From Caballeronia insecticola (GTDB taxonomy: Bacteria > Pseudomonadota > Gammaproteobacteria > Burkholderiales > Burkholderiaceae), in assembly GCF_000402035.1 (NCBI RefSeq), contig NC_021288.1, forward strand, positions 62,001-126,000: DNA of 64,000 nucleotides, in the 5' to 3' direction. How positions within the stretch are numbered: the stretch's first letter is position 1; each line of letters starts with the position of its first letter. The position numbers were made by a program, and so were the translations under genes. The notes beneath the pieces are model-generated. The model saw only the letters and a list, made by a program, of their open reading frames with translations. It was not told the DNA's origin and did no database searches. Shown piece by piece: positions 7,971 to 15,503 of this stretch.

Positions 7971-9815
7971 TTAGACGTAGTCCTTGTACTTGTCGAGCAT
8001 ACGAACCGGCTTCGAGAGCGCGTCGCGGCGGAACGGATCGCCGAGTTCGCGCGTACACATGATCTCGATGATCGTCGTCTTGCCGTGATTCATCTGCAGA
8101 TCGATGGCCTTCTTGAGCGCCGGGCCGACATCCTCCAGCTTGTCGACGACGATGCCTTCCGCGCCCATCGCCTTCGCGATCTCGGCGAAGCTCTGGTTAT
8201 CGAGCTCGCCCGCGACGAAGCGACGGTTGTAGAAGTCCACCTGATTCTTCTTCTCCGCGCCCCATTGACGGTTATGGAACACCACGGCCGTCACCGGAAT
8301 GTTGTGGCGCACGCAGGTCATGGTTTCCATCAGACTCATGCCCCAGGCGCCGTCGCCCGCATACGAGACGGCCGGACGATGCGGCGCCGCCACCTTCGCG
8401 CCGATGATCGTCGGGAACGCATAGCCGCAATTGCCCCAGCTCATCGCCGCGAAGAAGCTGCGCGGCTTGTTGAAGCGCAGATAGCTGTTCGCGACCGAGT
8501 TGATGTTGCCGATGTCGGTCGAGACCATCACGTCTTCCGGCATCGCCTTCTCGAGCTCGCGCAGCACCTGACGCGGATGCAGATACTGGCCGCCGCTGAA
8601 CGGACGCTCGCTCTTCTGTTCCTCGATCATGTCGAGGCTGTACGGGTCGCGTTCGTGCGTCCACTCGTCGAGTTCCTTCTCCCACGCGGCCTTCTCGGCG
8701 GCGATGGTCTTCGCGCGGGCATCCTTCGTCGCATCGCACGAAAGCGTGCGGTCGGCGAGCCGTTGCGTGAGCGCGATGGCGCTTGCCTTCGCATCGCCGC
8801 AAATGCCGACGGAGATCTTCTTCACGAGGCCGAGCATCTTGTGGTCAGCATCGATCTGGATGACCTTCGCTTCCTTCGGCCAGTAGTCGAGACCGTGCTG
8901 CGGCAGCGTGCCGAACGGTCCGAGCCGCGAGCCGAGCGCGATCACGACATCGGCCTGCGAAAGCAGCTTCATCGCGGCCTTCGAGCCCTGATAGCCGAGC
9001 GGGCCGCACCACAGCGGGTGATTGGCCGGGAACGAATCGTTATGCAGATAGCTGTTGACGACCGGCGCGCCGAGACGCTCGGCAAGCGCCTTGCATTCCT
9101 CGATGGCGTCGGACATCACCACGCCGCCGCCCGAAATGATCACGGGGAATTTCGCTTCGGCAAGCAGATCGGCCGCTTCGTTCAGGCTCTGGTCGCCGCC
9201 GGGGCCGCGATCGAGACGCTGGGGCTTGGGGATCTCGACCTTGACCTGACCGTAGAAGTAGTCGCGCGGAATGTTGAGTTGCGTCGGGCCCATTTCCGAC
9301 ATCGCCCGGTCGAAGCAGCGCGCGGTGTATTCGGCCATGCGCGCCGGATGCGTGACGTGGCCTTGATACTTCGTGAATTCCTGGAACATCGGCAGTTGCT
9401 TGGCTTCTTGGAAGCCGCCGAGACCGATACCCATGGTGCCCGCTTCCGGCGTGACGATCACGACCGGGCTGTGCGCCCAGTACGCCGCCGCGATGGCCGT
9501 CACGCAGTTGCTGATGCCCGGACCGTTCTGCCCGATGACGACGCCGTGACGTCCCGACACGCGCGAATAGCCGTCGGCCATGTGACCGGCGCCCTGCTCA
9601 TGAACGACGGGAATCAGGCGGATGCCGGCGGGCGCGAAGATGTCCATCGCGTCCATGAAAGCCGAACCCATGATGCCGAACATCTCGGTCACGCCGTTGG
9701 CGGCGAGCGTTTCGACGAAGGCTTCGGATGGGGTCATCGCCTGTGGACCGCTCGGCGCCGCGTGGGTCGCGGCGAGCGTGGTCTGGGAGGGACGGGCTTG
9801 GTCGTGCTCGCTCAT
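7971..9815 (-). CDS. xsc: sulfoacetaldehyde acetyltransferase
   Basis: A 614-residue thiamine-diphosphate enzyme. The catalytic glutamate is E73 in VVHEQGAGHMADGYSR, the ThDP/Mg motif GDGAWGMSLMETM lies near residue 480 with the partner asparagine in FHNRQWGAEKKNQ, and the C-terminal RRDALSKPVRMLDKYKDY is characteristic of Xsc. It cleaves sulfoacetaldehyde with phosphate to sulfite and acetyl phosphate, the common desulfonation step for taurine, isethionate and sulfoacetate. The chosen ATG has GGAGA six bases upstream; the N-terminal 25 residues before MTPSEAFVETL are a low-complexity extension. Two IclR-type dyads lie upstream (9837-9853, 9918-9934). pta follows behind a terminator. Confidence 0.95.
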   Translation of the reverse strand: MSEHDQARPSQTTLAATHAAPSGPQAMTPSEAFVETLAANGVTEMFGIMGSAFMDAMDIFAPAGIRLIPVVHEQGAGHMADGYSRVSGRHGVVIGQNGPGISNCVTAIAAAYWAHSPVVIVTPEAGTMGIGLGGFQEAKQLPMFQEFTKYQGHVTHPARMAEYTARCFDRAMSEMGPTQLNIPRDYFYGQVKVEIPKPQRLDRGPGGDQSLNEAADLLAEAKFPVIISGGGVVMSDAIEECKALAERLGAPVVNSYLHNDSFPANHPLWCGPLGYQGSKAAMKLLSQADVVIALGSRLGPFGTLPQHGLDYWPKEAKVIQIDADHKMLGLVKKISVGICGDAKASAIALTQRLADRTLSCDATKDARAKTIAAEKAAWEKELDEWTHERDPYSLDMIEEQKSERPFSGGQYLHPRQVLRELEKAMPEDVMVSTDIGNINSVANSYLRFNKPRSFFAAMSWGNCGYAFPTIIGAKVAAPHRPAVSYAGDGAWGMSLMETMTCVRHNIPVTAVVFHNRQWGAEKKNQVDFYNRRFVAGELDNQSFAEIAKAMGAEGIVVDKLEDVGPALKKAIDLQMNHGKTTIIEIMCTRELGDPFRRDALSKPVRMLDKYKDYV

Positions 9816-9836
9816 GAGATGTCTCCGGATGAAAAG

Positions 9837-9853
9837 CGGAACGTTTGGTTCCG
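9837..9853. promoter_or_regulatory. IclR-type operator, site B (xsc promoter)
   Basis: CGGAACGTTTGGTTCCG, a perfect 6-bp-arm inverted repeat with five-base spacer, 22 bases upstream of the xsc start. It is the most symmetric of the five related dyads. Confidence 0.7.
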
Positions 9854-9904
9854 AAATATGTGTCGTGAGAGCATCGTAGGATGAGGTGCGATCGACGTCA
9901 ACTA

Positions 9905-9940
9905 TTTTTTAGAAAAACGGAATGTTTTGTTTCTAAAAAA
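9905..9940. promoter_or_regulatory. AT-rich dyad enclosing IclR-type operator, site C
   Basis: An 11-bp perfect inverted repeat (TTTTTTAGAAA at 9905-9915, TTTCTAAAAAA at 9930-9940) overlaps an IclR-like core CGGAATGTTTTGTTTCT at 9918-9934, which agrees with site B at 13 of 17 positions. It lies in the spacer between the xsc start (9815) and the stop of the next IclR gene (10015) and may form part of the xsc promoter or act as a terminator for that IclR gene. Confidence 0.5.
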
Positions 9941-10014
9941 ATCGGAACGATGCCGGGGCGAGCGTGACGGGACGACGTCGCGGCCTGAACGGCGGACGTC
10001 TGCGGAGAAAAAAA

Positions 10015-10863
10015 CTAGCGCCCCGATGGGCGATGCCGCGCCATCAGCGTGAGGCCATCGGATGCGTCGATGAGCGTCGCGAGCCTGACGGCGGTGTCGC
10101 GCAACTGCGGCACGGCCTGGAGCAGATCGTTGAGATTCGCGCGCGCGGTCGGCGCGTGCGCGGCGAGGCACGCGAGCACGCGTCCGGTTGCGGCGTCGGT
10201 GATGGGCACCGCGACCGCCACCATGCCAAGCACGAATTCCTCGTTGTCGATGCCGATGCCGCGCGCGGCAAGGCGCTCCAGTTCGCTTTCGAGCAGCGCC
10301 CGGTCGGTCAGCGTGCGATGAGTTTTCTTTGTGAGCGTCAGGCGGCCGAGAATTTGCCGGCGCTCGGCGAGCGGCATCTGCGAGAGAAACAGCTTTCCGC
10401 TCGCCGTGCAGTGCAGCGGCACGCGCATGCCGGCCTGCATGTGCAGGCGCAGCGGCTCGGCGGTCTCAACGCGCTCGATATACAGGACGGTATCGCCGTC
10501 GAGCGCGGTGAGGTTGCAGCTTTCGCCGATCACGTCGACGAGCGCGCGCAGGATCGAGCGGCACGCGCGCGTGAACGAATTGTTGGCGAGCGTCGCGAGC
10601 GCGAGTTGTGCGGCGCGGGGCCCGAGCGCAATGCCGCGGTCGGTGCCGCGCGAGTCCGGCATGTGGGTGACGTAGCCCTGCGTTTCGAGCGCGTCGATCA
10701 GGCGCAGGAGCGTCGCCTTGGGAATGCGCAGCCGCGCGGCGAGTTGCGACAGCGTGTAGGGGTGTCCGGCCGCCGCGAGCTGTTCGAGCACCGCGAGCGG
10801 ACGGAGTGTCCGTGCTTCTTCGCCGGCGTGCTCGGCGGGGTCGAGATGAGTGACTTCGCGCAT
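10015..10863 (-). CDS. IclR-family transcriptional regulator
   Basis: A 282-residue IclR protein with winged helix at about residues 22-85 (TLSQLAARLRIPKATLLRLI) and the ligand-binding domain motif TASGKLFLSQMPL and DNEEFVLGMVAVAVPI. It lies directly upstream of xsc on the same strand. The ATG at 10863 is preferred over a more distant one at 10923 because a clean operator dyad occupies 10873-10889, which would otherwise be inside the gene. That operator immediately before its own start suggests autoregulation. It is more distant from the other two IclR proteins of this cluster than they are from each other. Ligand unknown; a C2 sulfonate or sulfoacetaldehyde is a reasonable guess. Confidence 0.85.
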   Translation of the reverse strand: MREVTHLDPAEHAGEEARTLRPLAVLEQLAAAGHPYTLSQLAARLRIPKATLLRLIDALETQGYVTHMPDSRGTDRGIALGPRAAQLALATLANNSFTRACRSILRALVDVIGESCNLTALDGDTVLYIERVETAEPLRLHMQAGMRVPLHCTASGKLFLSQMPLAERRQILGRLTLTKKTHRTLTDRALLESELERLAARGIGIDNEEFVLGMVAVAVPITDAATGRVLACLAAHAPTARANLNDLLQAVPQLRDTAVRLATLIDASDGLTLMARHRPSGR

Positions 10864-10872
10864 AACCGGAAA

Positions 10873-10889
10873 CGGAACAATTGGTTTCG
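10873..10889. promoter_or_regulatory. IclR-type operator, site D
   Basis: CGGAACAATTGGTTTCG, ten bases upstream of the IclR start at 10863. It shares the outer CGGAAC and GTTTCG arms with sites A and B, while its AATTG centre is close to that of site E. Confidence 0.65.
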
Positions 10890-10916
10890 GATTACGGGGT
10901 ACTTTAACCCGTAATC
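10890..10916. promoter_or_regulatory. second dyad upstream of the IclR gene at 10015-10863
   Basis: Inverted repeat GATTACGGG (10890-10898) and CCCGTAATC (10908-10916), nine-base spacer, directly next to operator site D. It might be a terminator of the upstream IclR gene (stop 10979) or another operator; no T-run follows. Confidence 0.45.
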
Positions 10917-10978
10917 GCCCCATCGCGCCAGAATTTCCGGAACAAGCGGTTGCAGTTTTATGCTTTAGGCGCGCGAGT

Positions 10979-11761
10979 TCAGAAGGTTTTGCGCAGATCC
11001 TCGGCGGCTTCTTTCAGGCGCGGCACCATTTCCAGCGCGCGCGACAGCGGCGAGCGCGACACCGGCGCGTGCACGGCAATCGCCGCGATGCAGGCACCGT
11101 CCGCATCGACGATAGGCGCGGCGGCGCACACGATGCCCTGCACGAATTCCTCGTTGTCGATCGCGACGCCCTTCTTCGCGATGCGGTCGAGTTCCGCTTC
11201 CAGCATCTCGGTATCGGTGATGGTGTTGGCGGTGAAGCGCTCGAGTTTCATCGAGCGTACGAGCGTGTTGCGTTCCTCGCGCGGCAACATTGCAAGCAGC
11301 AGCTTGCCGCTCGCGCTGCACCAGACCGGCACGTGCGAACCGGGCTTCAGGTCTAGCCGCAGCGGCCAAGGCGCCTCGACGCGATCCAGATACAGCACTT
11401 CGTTTTCGTGCAGCATCGTGAGATTGCAGGTTTCGCCGAGATCGGAAACGAGCCGCATGAGAATCGCGTGGCGCAGGCGGCGCGCGCCTGCGTGCGTCAT
11501 CACGTCGAGACCGAGCCGGGCGAGGCGCGGCCCGACGACGTACGCGTTCTTGTCGCCCGGTTCGCGGATCACAAGACCGCCCGCTTCGAGCGACGCGAGC
11601 ATGCGGTGCAGCGACGGCTTCGGCATGCCCATGTCGTCGGCCATCTCCGTCAGCGACACGGGATTCCCCGCCTGCACGAGATATTCGAGCAACGCGAATG
11701 CTCGCAGCGTGGGCGTATCGGGCTTGTCCATCGGCGCTTTTCCATTGAATTCGTTCGACAT
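10979..11761 (-). CDS. IclR-family transcriptional regulator
   Basis: A 260-residue IclR protein: winged helix at about residues 17-75 (SLTEMADDMGMPKPSLHRML) and effector domain with SASGKLLLAMLPREE and DNEEFVQGIVCAAAPI. It is a close paralogue of the IclR at 6057-6887. The ATG at 11761 is used; an upstream ATG at 11866 would put operator site E inside the coding region, and a downstream ATG at 11731 with GGAAAAG before it is a possible alternative. The gene is divergent from the CobS-like gene, with site E between them, so it may control that gene pair and itself. Confidence 0.82.
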   Translation of the reverse strand: MSNEFNGKAPMDKPDTPTLRAFALLEYLVQAGNPVSLTEMADDMGMPKPSLHRMLASLEAGGLVIREPGDKNAYVVGPRLARLGLDVMTHAGARRLRHAILMRLVSDLGETCNLTMLHENEVLYLDRVEAPWPLRLDLKPGSHVPVWCSASGKLLLAMLPREERNTLVRSMKLERFTANTITDTEMLEAELDRIAKKGVAIDNEEFVQGIVCAAAPIVDADGACIAAIAVHAPVSRSPLSRALEMVPRLKEAAEDLRKTF

Positions 11762-11815
11762 AATTGTAATTGAGGTGCCGATCAGCCCTTCATAGGCCGA
11801 ATGGATAAAAATAAA

Positions 11816-11832
11816 CGAAATAATTTGTTCCG
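11816..11832. promoter_or_regulatory. IclR-type operator, site E (divergent iclR / cobS-like promoter)
   Basis: CGAAATAATTTGTTCCG. It matches site D at 13 of 17 positions and lies in the 122-bp divergent spacer, 55 bases from the IclR start and 52 bases from the CobS-like start. Confidence 0.55.
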
Positions 11833-11883
11833 AAAAAAATTCACAGCTATCATGAGCGTTCGGCACTGGGAGACGAATGCATC

Positions 11884-12879
11884 ATGATGCGCGAAACATG
11901 GATGGACGAGCCGGACCGGAAAGTGTCCGTGCGCACGCTGTATGGCATCGATACGGACCTGCAGGTGCCCGCATTCAGCACACGCGATCCGCACGTTCCG
12001 GAAATCGATGACGCGTATCGCTTCAATCCGGAAGTGACGATGGCGATCCTGGCAGGCTTCGCCTACAACCGTCGCGTGATGGTGCAAGGGCTGCACGGTA
12101 CGGGCAAGTCGACGCATATCGAACAGGTGGCGGCGCGGCTCAACTGGCCGTGTATGCGCGTGAATCTCGACGGCCACGTGAGCAGGCTCGATCTCGTCGG
12201 CAAGGACGCGATCGTCGTGCGGGACGACGTTCAGGTCACCGAGTTTCAGGAAGGCATCGTTCCTTGGGCGCTTCAGCGGCCGATTGCGCTCGTGTTCGAC
12301 GAGTACGACGCGGGCCGCCCCGACGTGATGTTCGTGATCCAGCGCATTCTGGAACGCGAAGGCAGTTTCACGCTGCTCGACCAGAACCGCGTGATCCAGC
12401 CGCATCGTTTTTTTCGCCTGTTCGCGACGACCAACACGATAGGCCTCGGCAATTTGAACGGCATGTATCACGGCACGCAGATGCTGAATCACGCGCAGAT
12501 CGACCGCTGGAACGTGGTCGCGACACTCAATTATTTGTCGCGGGAAGAAGAGGCGCGCATCGTGCTCGCGCGTGTGCCGCAGTTCGATCACGACGCGGGC
12601 CGCGCGCTCGTCGATTCCATGGTGAGCATGGCCGGGCTCACGCGACGCGGCTTCCAGTCCGGCGATCTCTCGACGCTGATGTCGCCGCGCACCGTCATCA
12701 ACTGGGCGGAAAACTGCGAGGTCTTCCGCGATGTGAAGCTCGCGCTGCGTCTCACTTTCCTGAACAAATGCGACGAAGCGGAACGGCCGATCGTCGCGGA
12801 ATATTTTCAGCGCGCGTTCGGCGATGAACTCGAAACGCCGTCGCAATGGCATACGGAAAGCGAGGGGCCCGCGAAATGA
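11884..12879 (+). CDS. CobS-like AAA+ ATPase (cobaltochelatase small subunit family)
   Basis: A 331-residue AAA+ protein. Walker A GLHGTGKST is at residues 69-77, Walker B is LVFDEYDAGRPD, and a sensor-1 region FATTNTIGLG follows. The N-terminal region (residues 10-50) with DPHVPEIDDAYRFNP is typical of CobS. In aerobic cobalamin synthesis CobS and CobT form the chaperone-like AAA/VWA complex that works with CobN to insert cobalt into hydrogenobyrinate diamide. Here the partner CobT-like gene follows with an ATGA overlap, but no cobN or other cobalamin gene is present, and the pair sits inside a sulfonate island behind an IclR-type operator. True role therefore uncertain: cobaltochelatase subunits or a related metal-insertion or MoxR/VWA-type maturation complex. 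Confidence 0.85.
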   Translation: MMRETWMDEPDRKVSVRTLYGIDTDLQVPAFSTRDPHVPEIDDAYRFNPEVTMAILAGFAYNRRVMVQGLHGTGKSTHIEQVAARLNWPCMRVNLDGHVSRLDLVGKDAIVVRDDVQVTEFQEGIVPWALQRPIALVFDEYDAGRPDVMFVIQRILEREGSFTLLDQNRVIQPHRFFRLFATTNTIGLGNLNGMYHGTQMLNHAQIDRWNVVATLNYLSREEEARIVLARVPQFDHDAGRALVDSMVSMAGLTRRGFQSGDLSTLMSPRTVINWAENCEVFRDVKLALRLTFLNKCDEAERPIVAEYFQRAFGDELETPSQWHTESEGPAK

Positions 12880-14609
12880 GCGGCCCGCGCGAGCTTGCAC
12901 GGCGCGATGCGCTGTGCGCGGCAACCGTTCGTGCGTTGACGGGCGATGGCGCGCTGCATTATCGAGGCGGCAGGTTGTATCGCCATTTGCAGCCGGTTGC
13001 GTTGCAGGCGCCGCATTTACGCGGCGAACGCCGGGACGACGAGCCGCTCGCATCGACGCGCGGTGCGGCGGATGCGTCGGCGCTGCGCATCGCGCATTCG
13101 GATGCGGCGCGGCATCGTGAATCGATGCCGGACGATCCGGTCGCGCGTGTGATCTTCGAGATGCTCGAACAATTGCGCTGCGAAACGCTCGCGCCCGCCG
13201 GCATGGAAGGCGTGCGGCGCAACGTGCAGCATCGCTTCGATGCGTGGTCGCGCGCGTGCCATGAAGCCGGACTGCTCGACAGCGACATCGGTCTGTTGAT
13301 CTACACGGTCGCGCAAATGGCGGCCTCGCGTCTTTCCGGGCATGCCGTGCTCGAACAGACCGAAGGACTGATCGAAGCGACGCGCGCGGCGCTCGCGCCA
13401 TCGCTCGGCGTTGCGCTGGCAGGACTGCGGCGGCATCGCGGCGATCAACGCGCGTATGCGGTCCATGCGCTCGATATCGCGCGTCGCATCGGCGCGATGG
13501 TGCGCGATGTGCGGCATGCGTTCGTCGAGCACAATGCATCGTCCGACGACGACGATGAAGAAGCCGCGCGCACGATGCTCGGCACATGGTTCGATATCGA
13601 CGACGAAGAGGGCGAACTCGAACGGCTTGCGCTCGCGATGAGCGGTGAGAGCAGTGCGCGCGAAGCATCGGGCGAAGCGTACCGCGTGTTCACGAAGCGC
13701 TACGACGAGACCATCCGCCCGGCCACACGCATTCGAGCCGCGCTGCTGCGCGAATATCGCGAGCGCCTCGACGATCTGATCGCCGCGAGACATATCAACG
13801 TGCCGCGACTCGCACGCATGCTGCAGGCTTCGATAGCGATGCCGCGCCGCGATGGCTGGTCGTTCGGCGAGGAAGACGGCCGCATCGACGGACGGCGTCT
13901 CGCGCAAGTGGTCGCATCGCCGGGCGAGCGACGCGTGTTCAGGCGCGAACGCGAACGGCCGAATGCGGACTGCGCGGTGAGCTTCGTGATCGATTGCTCG
14001 GGCTCGATGAAGGCAAGCATCGAACCGGTTGCCGTGATGATCGATGTGCTCGTGCGCGCGCTCGGCATGGCAAGCGTCGCGACCGAAGTGCTCGGCTTCA
14101 CGACCGGTGCATGGAACGGCGGACGCGCGAAGCTCGACTGGCAGGCCCGGGGCAAGCCGAAGTATCCGGGGCGGCTCAACGAAGCGTGCCACATGATATT
14201 CAAGGAAGGCGATGCGAGCTGGCGTGTCGCGCGCGGCGATATTGCCGCGCTTTTCAAGGCCGATCTGTTTCGCGAAGGCATCGACGGCGAAGCGCTCGAC
14301 TGGGCTTGCGCGCGACTGCTTGCGCGCGATGAAGCGCGACGCATCGTCGTCGTCATTTCGGATGGCAGCCCGATGGACAGTGCAACCGCGCAGGCCAACG
14401 ACGCGAATTACCTCGACCAGCATTTGCGCGAAGTCGTCGACAAGCACGAGACGGCGCGCAAGGTGGAAGTGCTCGGGCTCGGCGTTGGGCTCGATCTGAG
14501 CCCGTATTATCGGCATCACTTTGCCGTCGATCTATCCGTGCCGCCGGATATGACGCTATTCGCGAAGCTCGCCGCATGGCTCGGTGCGCGCCGCAGAAGC
14601 CGCACCTAA
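12876..14609 (+). CDS. CobT-like protein with VWA domain
   Basis: A 577-residue protein beginning at the ATG that overlaps the CobS-like stop (ATGA), so the two are coupled. The N-terminal two-thirds match the CobT layout, including an acidic stretch (SDDDDEEAA, FDIDDEEGELE) near residues 225-250. The C-terminal VWA domain from about residue 365 carries a MIDAS motif DCSGSMKAS and a later VVISDGSPMD. CobT binds the CobS hexamer and couples ATP use to metal insertion through this MIDAS. Its 3' end overlaps the convergent CobW-like gene by 54 bases. No cobN nearby. The family is clear; whether the substrate is a corrinoid is not. Confidence 0.83.
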   Translation: MSGPRELARRDALCAATVRALTGDGALHYRGGRLYRHLQPVALQAPHLRGERRDDEPLASTRGAADASALRIAHSDAARHRESMPDDPVARVIFEMLEQLRCETLAPAGMEGVRRNVQHRFDAWSRACHEAGLLDSDIGLLIYTVAQMAASRLSGHAVLEQTEGLIEATRAALAPSLGVALAGLRRHRGDQRAYAVHALDIARRIGAMVRDVRHAFVEHNASSDDDDEEAARTMLGTWFDIDDEEGELERLALAMSGESSAREASGEAYRVFTKRYDETIRPATRIRAALLREYRERLDDLIAARHINVPRLARMLQASIAMPRRDGWSFGEEDGRIDGRRLAQVVASPGERRVFRRERERPNADCAVSFVIDCSGSMKASIEPVAVMIDVLVRALGMASVATEVLGFTTGAWNGGRAKLDWQARGKPKYPGRLNEACHMIFKEGDASWRVARGDIAALFKADLFREGIDGEALDWACARLLARDEARRIVVVISDGSPMDSATAQANDANYLDQHLREVVDKHETARKVEVLGLGVGLDLSPYYRHHFAVDLSVPPDMTLFAKLAAWLGARRRSRT

Positions 14610-15503
14610 CGCGCGCTCGATCTCGTCCGCATCGAGCAGGCCGATCACCACGATCTGCGTGTCTGAAACATCGATATCGCGGCGCGGCGTGATATGCCAT
14701 CGCCTGCCGACGACATGAATCTCCGCGCAGGCGCCATCGCTGAAACGCACGAAACCCTTTGCCCGCAGGAGCCGATCGGAAAACGACGCACACGCCGCTT
14801 TGAGCTTCGCCCGATCGAAACATTCACCGGAGCGAAACGTGAAGCTGCGCAGTGTTTCGGGAAGATGACGCGATGGCATGAATGCGTGCGGTTTGATGCG
14901 TTCGCGATATGCCGCATCTTCGCTGAAAAACAACGCACCGGGCACCTTACCTCGATCGCCTTCAAACACGATGCGCGTATGTGCGAGCGCCATGACGCGA
15001 GCGCGCGCGGTGTGCGCCGCCGCTTCGTCGAGAAGATCGGTCTTGGTCAATACGATCGAAGTCGCGCTTTCTATCTGCCGCCGCGCGATATCGCCGATAT
15101 ACGCATTCGCGAGCGTGTCCTCGATGCGTTCCGCATCCACCGCCACGACGATGCCCTGCAAACGAAACGCGCGATCGAGCATGCCGACTTGCGCGATGCG
15201 CAGCGGATCCGACACGCCGCTCGCTTCGATCACGAGCAGATCAGGCCGCACGTCGCGCGCGCCGATATCGATGAGCGTCTCCATCAGCTTGCCGCCGATC
15301 GAGCAGCACACGCAGCCGTTCTCCAGGCCGATCACATCGTCGCTGCGCTCGCGGATCAGCGCGGCATCGATATTGATCGCGCCGAAGTCGTTGACCAGCA
15401 CCGTGACGCGGCGGCCTTGCGTGTTGGTCAAGAGCGCGTTGATGAGCGTCGTCTTGCCCGCACCGAGATAGCCGCCGATGACGGCGAGCGGAATCGGCGT
15501 CAT
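14556..15503 (-). CDS. CobW/P47K-family G3E GTPase (metallochaperone-like)
   Basis: A 315-residue G3E GTPase. P-loop GGYLGAGKTTL is near residue 9-19, the metal-binding CxCC motif is in NGCVCCSIGG, Walker B-like LLVIEASGVSDP, and the guanine motif LTKTD; a CobW C-terminal domain follows from about residue 220. Such GTPases deliver zinc or other metals to client enzymes. The start overlaps the stop of the amidohydrolase gene (ATGA), which suggests that it loads the metal of that amidohydrolase. The 3' end overlaps the convergent CobT-like gene by 54 bases. Confidence 0.87.
   Translation of the reverse strand: MTPIPLAVIGGYLGAGKTTLINALLTNTQGRRVTVLVNDFGAINIDAALIRERSDDVIGLENGCVCCSIGGKLMETLIDIGARDVRPDLLVIEASGVSDPLRIAQVGMLDRAFRLQGIVVAVDAERIEDTLANAYIGDIARRQIESATSIVLTKTDLLDEAAAHTARARVMALAHTRIVFEGDRGKVPGALFFSEDAAYRERIKPHAFMPSRHLPETLRSFTFRSGECFDRAKLKAACASFSDRLLRAKGFVRFSDGACAEIHVVGRRWHITPRRDIDVSDTQIVVIGLLDADEIERALGAASAARTEPCGELRE

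Noticed and set aside
7887..9884. Long plus-strand open frame opposite xsc
   Set aside because: No domain is recognisable; the xsc frame on the other strand is full length with all active-site motifs.
11762..11866. Upstream ATG for the IclR gene at 10979
   Set aside because: It would place an IclR-type operator inside the coding region and adds residues not seen in the paralogue.
11782..14519. Long open frames on the minus strand opposite the cobS/cobT-like genes
   Set aside because: They are rich in Arg/His/Ala and have no family motifs; they are antisense shadows in GC-rich DNA, while the plus-strand frames have clear AAA and VWA motifs.
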